Assembly: GCA_015661135.1 (NCBI GenBank)
Contig: JACVXW010000013.1
Span: 1 to 25,819, forward strand
Origin: Chloroflexota bacterium
GTDB taxonomy: Bacteria; Chloroflexota; Limnocylindria; Limnocylindrales; CSP1-4
Direction: 5' to 3'
Length of the DNA stretch: 25,819 bases
Shown: one piece after another, positions 23,683-25,819 of the stretch
Layout: every line of letters starts with the position of its first letter
Numbering within the stretch: the stretch's first letter is position 1
Translations under genes and position numbers: made by a program
Notes under the pieces: generated by a model
What the model saw: only the letters and a program-made list of their open reading frames with translations
The model's database searches: none
Told to the model about the DNA's origin: nothing

Positions 23683-24198
23683 CTAGCCCAGCAATTCCCC
23701 GGCAAGGAGGTCCATGAGCAGGCCGTCGTGCCAGGTGCCGTCGGCTGCGCGCTCGTAGTTCCGCATCACCCCGACCGGCCGGAACCCGACGCGCTCATAC
23801 GCCCGGATGGCCCGCTCATTGGAAACTGCGGGGTCGATCGTGAGCCGGTGGTGGCCGCGCTCCTCGAACAGGTGGCGGCAGATGAGCCGGATCGCTTCCG
23901 GGCCGAGCCCGCGACCCTGCCAGGCGACGCCGAGGAACAGGTCGATGCTCGCGTGCCGGTAGTCCGGGTCCAGCTCCTCCGCAACCTGGAGGTAGCCGGC
24001 AACCTTGCCGTCCACCTCGATCGCGAACGGCTCGTGGGCCCACGGCCCGTAGATGTCGTCCATGGCCTGGTCGAACCCCGACTGGCCCCACCAGCGGGCC
24101 ACCGCCGGTTCGGCGAGGATCGTCGCGAGCGCAGGGCGATCGCCCGCGTCAAGCGGGCGGAGGCAGACGCGGGGTCCCTGGAGCCGTGCTGGCGTCAC
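23683..24198 (-). CDS. GNAT family N-acetyltransferase, AAC(6')/RimJ-like
   Basis: A 171-residue acetyl-CoA-dependent acetyltransferase. It begins RLQGPRVCLRPLDAGDRPALATILAEPAVARWWG, like the aminoglycoside 6'-N-acetyltransferase and RimJ subgroup. Motif A is present as IDLFLGVAWQGRGLGPEAIRLICRHLF, with the Q/R-x-x-G-x-G/A acetyl-CoA loop, and motif B as AVSNERAIRAYERVGFRPVG. I prefer GTG 24198, since GAGG lies 9 nt upstream (24208-24211) and the family starts there; ATG 24252 would add 18 residues of atypical sequence. It converges on the CoA-transferase with 28 nt between stops. The acceptor (amine, protein N-terminus or antibiotic) is unknown. Confidence 0.87.
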   Translation of the reverse strand: MTPARLQGPRVCLRPLDAGDRPALATILAEPAVARWWGQSGFDQAMDDIYGPWAHEPFAIEVDGKVAGYLQVAEELDPDYRHASIDLFLGVAWQGRGLGPEAIRLICRHLFEERGHHRLTIDPAVSNERAIRAYERVGFRPVGVMRNYERAADGTWHDGLLMDLLAGELLG

Positions 24199-24280
24199 GG
24201 GCGTGATCCTCGGCGTCGCCGGGCGTGTTGGCAAGTGCAGGGCTGCACGCACTCCGCGTCCGGCCAGTGAGCGCTGGCGC

Positions 24281-24286
24281 TAGACT
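24281..24286 (+). promoter_or_regulatory. -10-like box before the enoyl-ACP reductase-like gene
   Basis: TAGACT lies 34 nt before ATG 24321, after the small palindrome AGCGC-TG-GCGCT (24270-24281). No good -35 hexamer stands 16-18 nt upstream, so this is only suggestive. The gene also has its own CAGGAGA ribosome site. Confidence 0.3.
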
Positions 24287-24320
24287 CGACCGACTGACGA
24301 CCCCAGGAGACACCACCACG

Positions 24321-25142
24321 ATGACCGACTCCCGCGAGCGCTGGGCGCTCATCCTCGGCGCCTCATCCGGCATGGGTGAAGCCACCTCCCGCGCCCTCGC
24401 CAAGGCGGGCTACAACATCTGCGGAGTCCACCTCGACTTCCGTGCCGCTCTCCAGCACGTCGAGGACCTCAAGGCCGATCTCGCCGCCGAGGGCCGGGAC
24501 GTCCTGTTCATCAACATGAACGCGGCCGACGACGAGAAGCGCGCCGCGGGGCTCGATGCGCTCGAGGCGCGCTTTGGAGCGGCCCGGGCCGCCGGCCGCG
24601 AGCCGTACGTCCGCGTCGTCATGCACTCGCTCGCCTTCGGCAGCCTCGTCCCGTTCATCACGGACGACCCGAAAGAGGGCGTCGATCGCAAGAAGATGGA
24701 GATGACCCAGGACGTGATGGCGAACAGCCTCGTCTACTGGGTCCAGGATCTCTACCGGCGGGGTTTCCTCGGCCAGGGTTCCAAGATCTACGCGATGACC
24801 TCCGAGGGCTCGACCAGGGTGGTCCCCTCGTACGGGGTCGTGTCGTCGGCCAAGGCGGCGCTCGAGAGTCACATCCGACAGCTGGCGATGGAGCTGGCGC
24901 GCAAGGGCATCGGTGCCACCGCGAACTCGATCCGGGCGGGCGTCACGATCACTCCGGCGCTCCTCAAGATCCCCGAGGCCCAGGCGATGATCGACTTCAC
25001 GATGCGCCGCAACCCGACTGGGCGGATGACGACCCCCCAGGACGTCGCCAACGCCATCGTGACGCTGTCCGGCGAGGGCACCGACTTCATCAACGGCGAC
25101 ATCATCAGCGTGGATGGCGGCGAGTTCGTCACGGGTTCCTGA
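24321..25142 (+). CDS. Enoyl-[ACP] reductase-like SDR (FabI/FabL type)
   Basis: A 273-residue short-chain dehydrogenase. The nucleotide-binding loop is ALILGASSGMGEATSRALA. The catalytic pair is Y171-x6-K178 (PSYGVVSSAKAAL). This Tyr-x6-Lys spacing marks enoyl-ACP reductases of the FabI/FabL kind rather than the usual Tyr-x3-Lys SDRs. VMHSLAFGSL matches the conserved H/N-S-x-A-F region, and NSIRAGVTITPALLKIP and DIISVDGG are typical later motifs. The reaction would be NAD(P)H reduction of the trans-2 double bond in fatty acid elongation. ATG 24321 follows AGGAGA. The start of the DinB-like gene lies 1 nt after its stop. FabL-like or a related dienoyl reductase role is possible. Confidence 0.85.
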   Translation: MTDSRERWALILGASSGMGEATSRALAKAGYNICGVHLDFRAALQHVEDLKADLAAEGRDVLFINMNAADDEKRAAGLDALEARFGAARAAGREPYVRVVMHSLAFGSLVPFITDDPKEGVDRKKMEMTQDVMANSLVYWVQDLYRRGFLGQGSKIYAMTSEGSTRVVPSYGVVSSAKAALESHIRQLAMELARKGIGATANSIRAGVTITPALLKIPEAQAMIDFTMRRNPTGRMTTPQDVANAIVTLSGEGTDFINGDIISVDGGEFVTGS

Positions 25143-25143
25143 C

Positions 25144-25746
25144 GTGCCCGATCCCGATGGCGCGCGAGCAAGCGAGGCCGCGGCCGGCGCGGCCGCTGGG
25201 GCCGGCGATCGCACCGGATCCGTCGCGCTGTTCTACGCCGACTGGCGCCGCTACAACGACCGGATCGTGGACGGCCTCCGCGGTCGCCCGGCGGCAGATC
25301 TCGAGCTAACCGCCGGCCCCGATCAGTGGCCGGTCTGGGGGCTTGCCGCCCATGCCGCAGGTGCCCGGGTCTACTGGCTGTGCGCGTATCTCGGCGAGCC
25401 CGGGGCCGCGACCACACCCTTCACGGACCCCACCGGGTACGGCTGGGAGGATGATCTCGCCACGCCGCGCGGCGCGGACGAGCTCGTCTGGGCCCTCGAA
25501 TCGAGCTGGGCGGTGATTGAGAGCTGCCTCACGCGATGGACGCCGGCCATGCTCGATGAGCCCGTTGAGCGGGATCGCGGCGGCAAGATCCGGGTACACA
25601 CCCGCCAGTCCATCCTCCTGCGCCTCATCACCCACGACGCGTTCCACGCCGGCGAGATTGCCCTCCTGTTCGGGATGCACGGACGACCACCGCTCGACCT
25701 GTGGCCGCCCGCCGTACCAGCCGCGCCGGCCGTGAACGAGGCCTGA
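25144..25746 (+). CDS. DinB-family (DfsB-like) protein
   Basis: A 200-residue protein of the DinB/YfiT four-helix-bundle superfamily, whose members bind a metal through three histidines and include thiol S-transferases. The helices VALFYADWRRYNDRIVDGL, DQWPVWGLAAHAAGARVYWLCAYLG, LVWALESSWAVIESCLTRWTPAML and RQSILLRLITHDAFHAGEIALLFGMHGRPPLDLW follow the family layout. Metal ligands are probably the His in GLAAHAAG and the H-x3-H of THDAFHAGEI. GTG 25144 starts 1 nt after the reductase stop, so the two are co-transcribed. The N-terminal 20 residues are Ala-rich. The substrate thiol or acceptor is unknown. Confidence 0.85.
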   Translation: MPDPDGARASEAAAGAAAGAGDRTGSVALFYADWRRYNDRIVDGLRGRPAADLELTAGPDQWPVWGLAAHAAGARVYWLCAYLGEPGAATTPFTDPTGYGWEDDLATPRGADELVWALESSWAVIESCLTRWTPAMLDEPVERDRGGKIRVHTRQSILLRLITHDAFHAGEIALLFGMHGRPPLDLWPPAVPAAPAVNEA

Positions 25747-25766
25747 ACGCGACTCTCGGCGCCCAA

Positions 25767-25792
25767 TGTCGCCGCCGGACGACAACTCGACC
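25767..25792 (+). repeat. Third copy of the inverted-repeat end sequence
   Basis: TGTCGCCGCCGGACGACAACTCGACC agrees with the left end of the element at 22141-22166 in 22 of 26 positions. It lies 20 bp after the DinB-family stop and is oriented like the left end. A whole second element may extend past the window edge. Confidence 0.7.
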
Positions 25793-25819
25793 ACGCCTCG
25801 GGCGATTCCGGCGGCGGGG

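Overview
This is a GC-rich bacterial chromosome segment of roughly 70% G+C. Genes are tightly packed, with ATGA and TGATG overlaps and frequent GTG starts, and both tRNA genes encode their CCA ends. The gene mix (low-specificity threonine aldolase, DUF885, lipoprotein cyclophilin, PIG-L/Mca-like deacetylase, TlpA-CcdA pair, NrfD-type molybdoenzyme) and the style of the proteins suggest an uncultured Chloroflexota, perhaps near the Limnocylindria. That placement is an inference from general likeness; no rRNA or ribosomal protein is present to test it.

Layout. 1-1.3 kb: a 5'-truncated, twice-frameshifted large serine recombinase whose end runs into a minus-strand tRNA-Arg(CCG). 1.4-3.2 kb (minus): paiB, then a frameshifted cystathionine gamma-synthase-type gene, with overlapping stop and start. 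3.2-3.6 kb: a gene-free stretch with a good minus-strand promoter, several hairpins and a U-tailed terminator, which I read as a candidate small RNA. 3.6-8.5 kb (minus): a five-gene unit of threonine aldolase, DUF885 hydrolase, HisA-like barrel, lipoprotein cyclophilin and cytosolic cyclophilin. 8.6-10.3 kb (plus): an unrecognised membrane-anchored propeller-like protein. 10.7 kb: tRNA-Asp(GTC) with a clear promoter. 11.1-16.6 kb (plus): a complex iron-sulfur molybdoenzyme operon in the order FeS subunit, NrfD subunit, catalytic subunit (the order of ttrBCA), followed by a DUF6457 protein; the catalytic gene carries a frame break. 16.7-18.4 kb: a CapA-family lipoprotein. 18.4-18.8 kb: a repeat-rich spacer. 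18.8-19.8 kb (minus): a PIG-L deacetylase. 19.9-21.3 kb: a TlpA-like lipoprotein and CcdA. 21.4-22.1 kb: a strong ribosome site, a 20-codon mini-ORF and an unknown 206-residue protein. 22.1-22.4 kb: an inverted-repeat element and tandem repeats. 22.4-25.7 kb: a class III CoA-transferase, a GNAT acetyltransferase (minus), a FabI/FabL-like reductase and a DinB-family protein. A third copy of the inverted-repeat end lies at the right edge.

How the genes work together. The molybdoenzyme operon should form a membrane-bound complex with its catalytic and FeS subunits exported by Tat and NrfD exchanging electrons with quinone. CcdA and the TlpA-like protein would move reducing power to thiols outside the membrane. 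The rest is mainly housekeeping or accessory metabolism.

Three items deserve a second look: the candidate small-RNA unit at 3360-3571; the recurring promoter CTGAGG-N17-TAnnnT-like, which sits 6 nt before a GTG start in two genes and so implies leaderless mRNAs; and the inverted-repeat element at 22141-22325. Four frame breaks in three genes mean that either gene decay or sequence/assembly error must be considered throughout.
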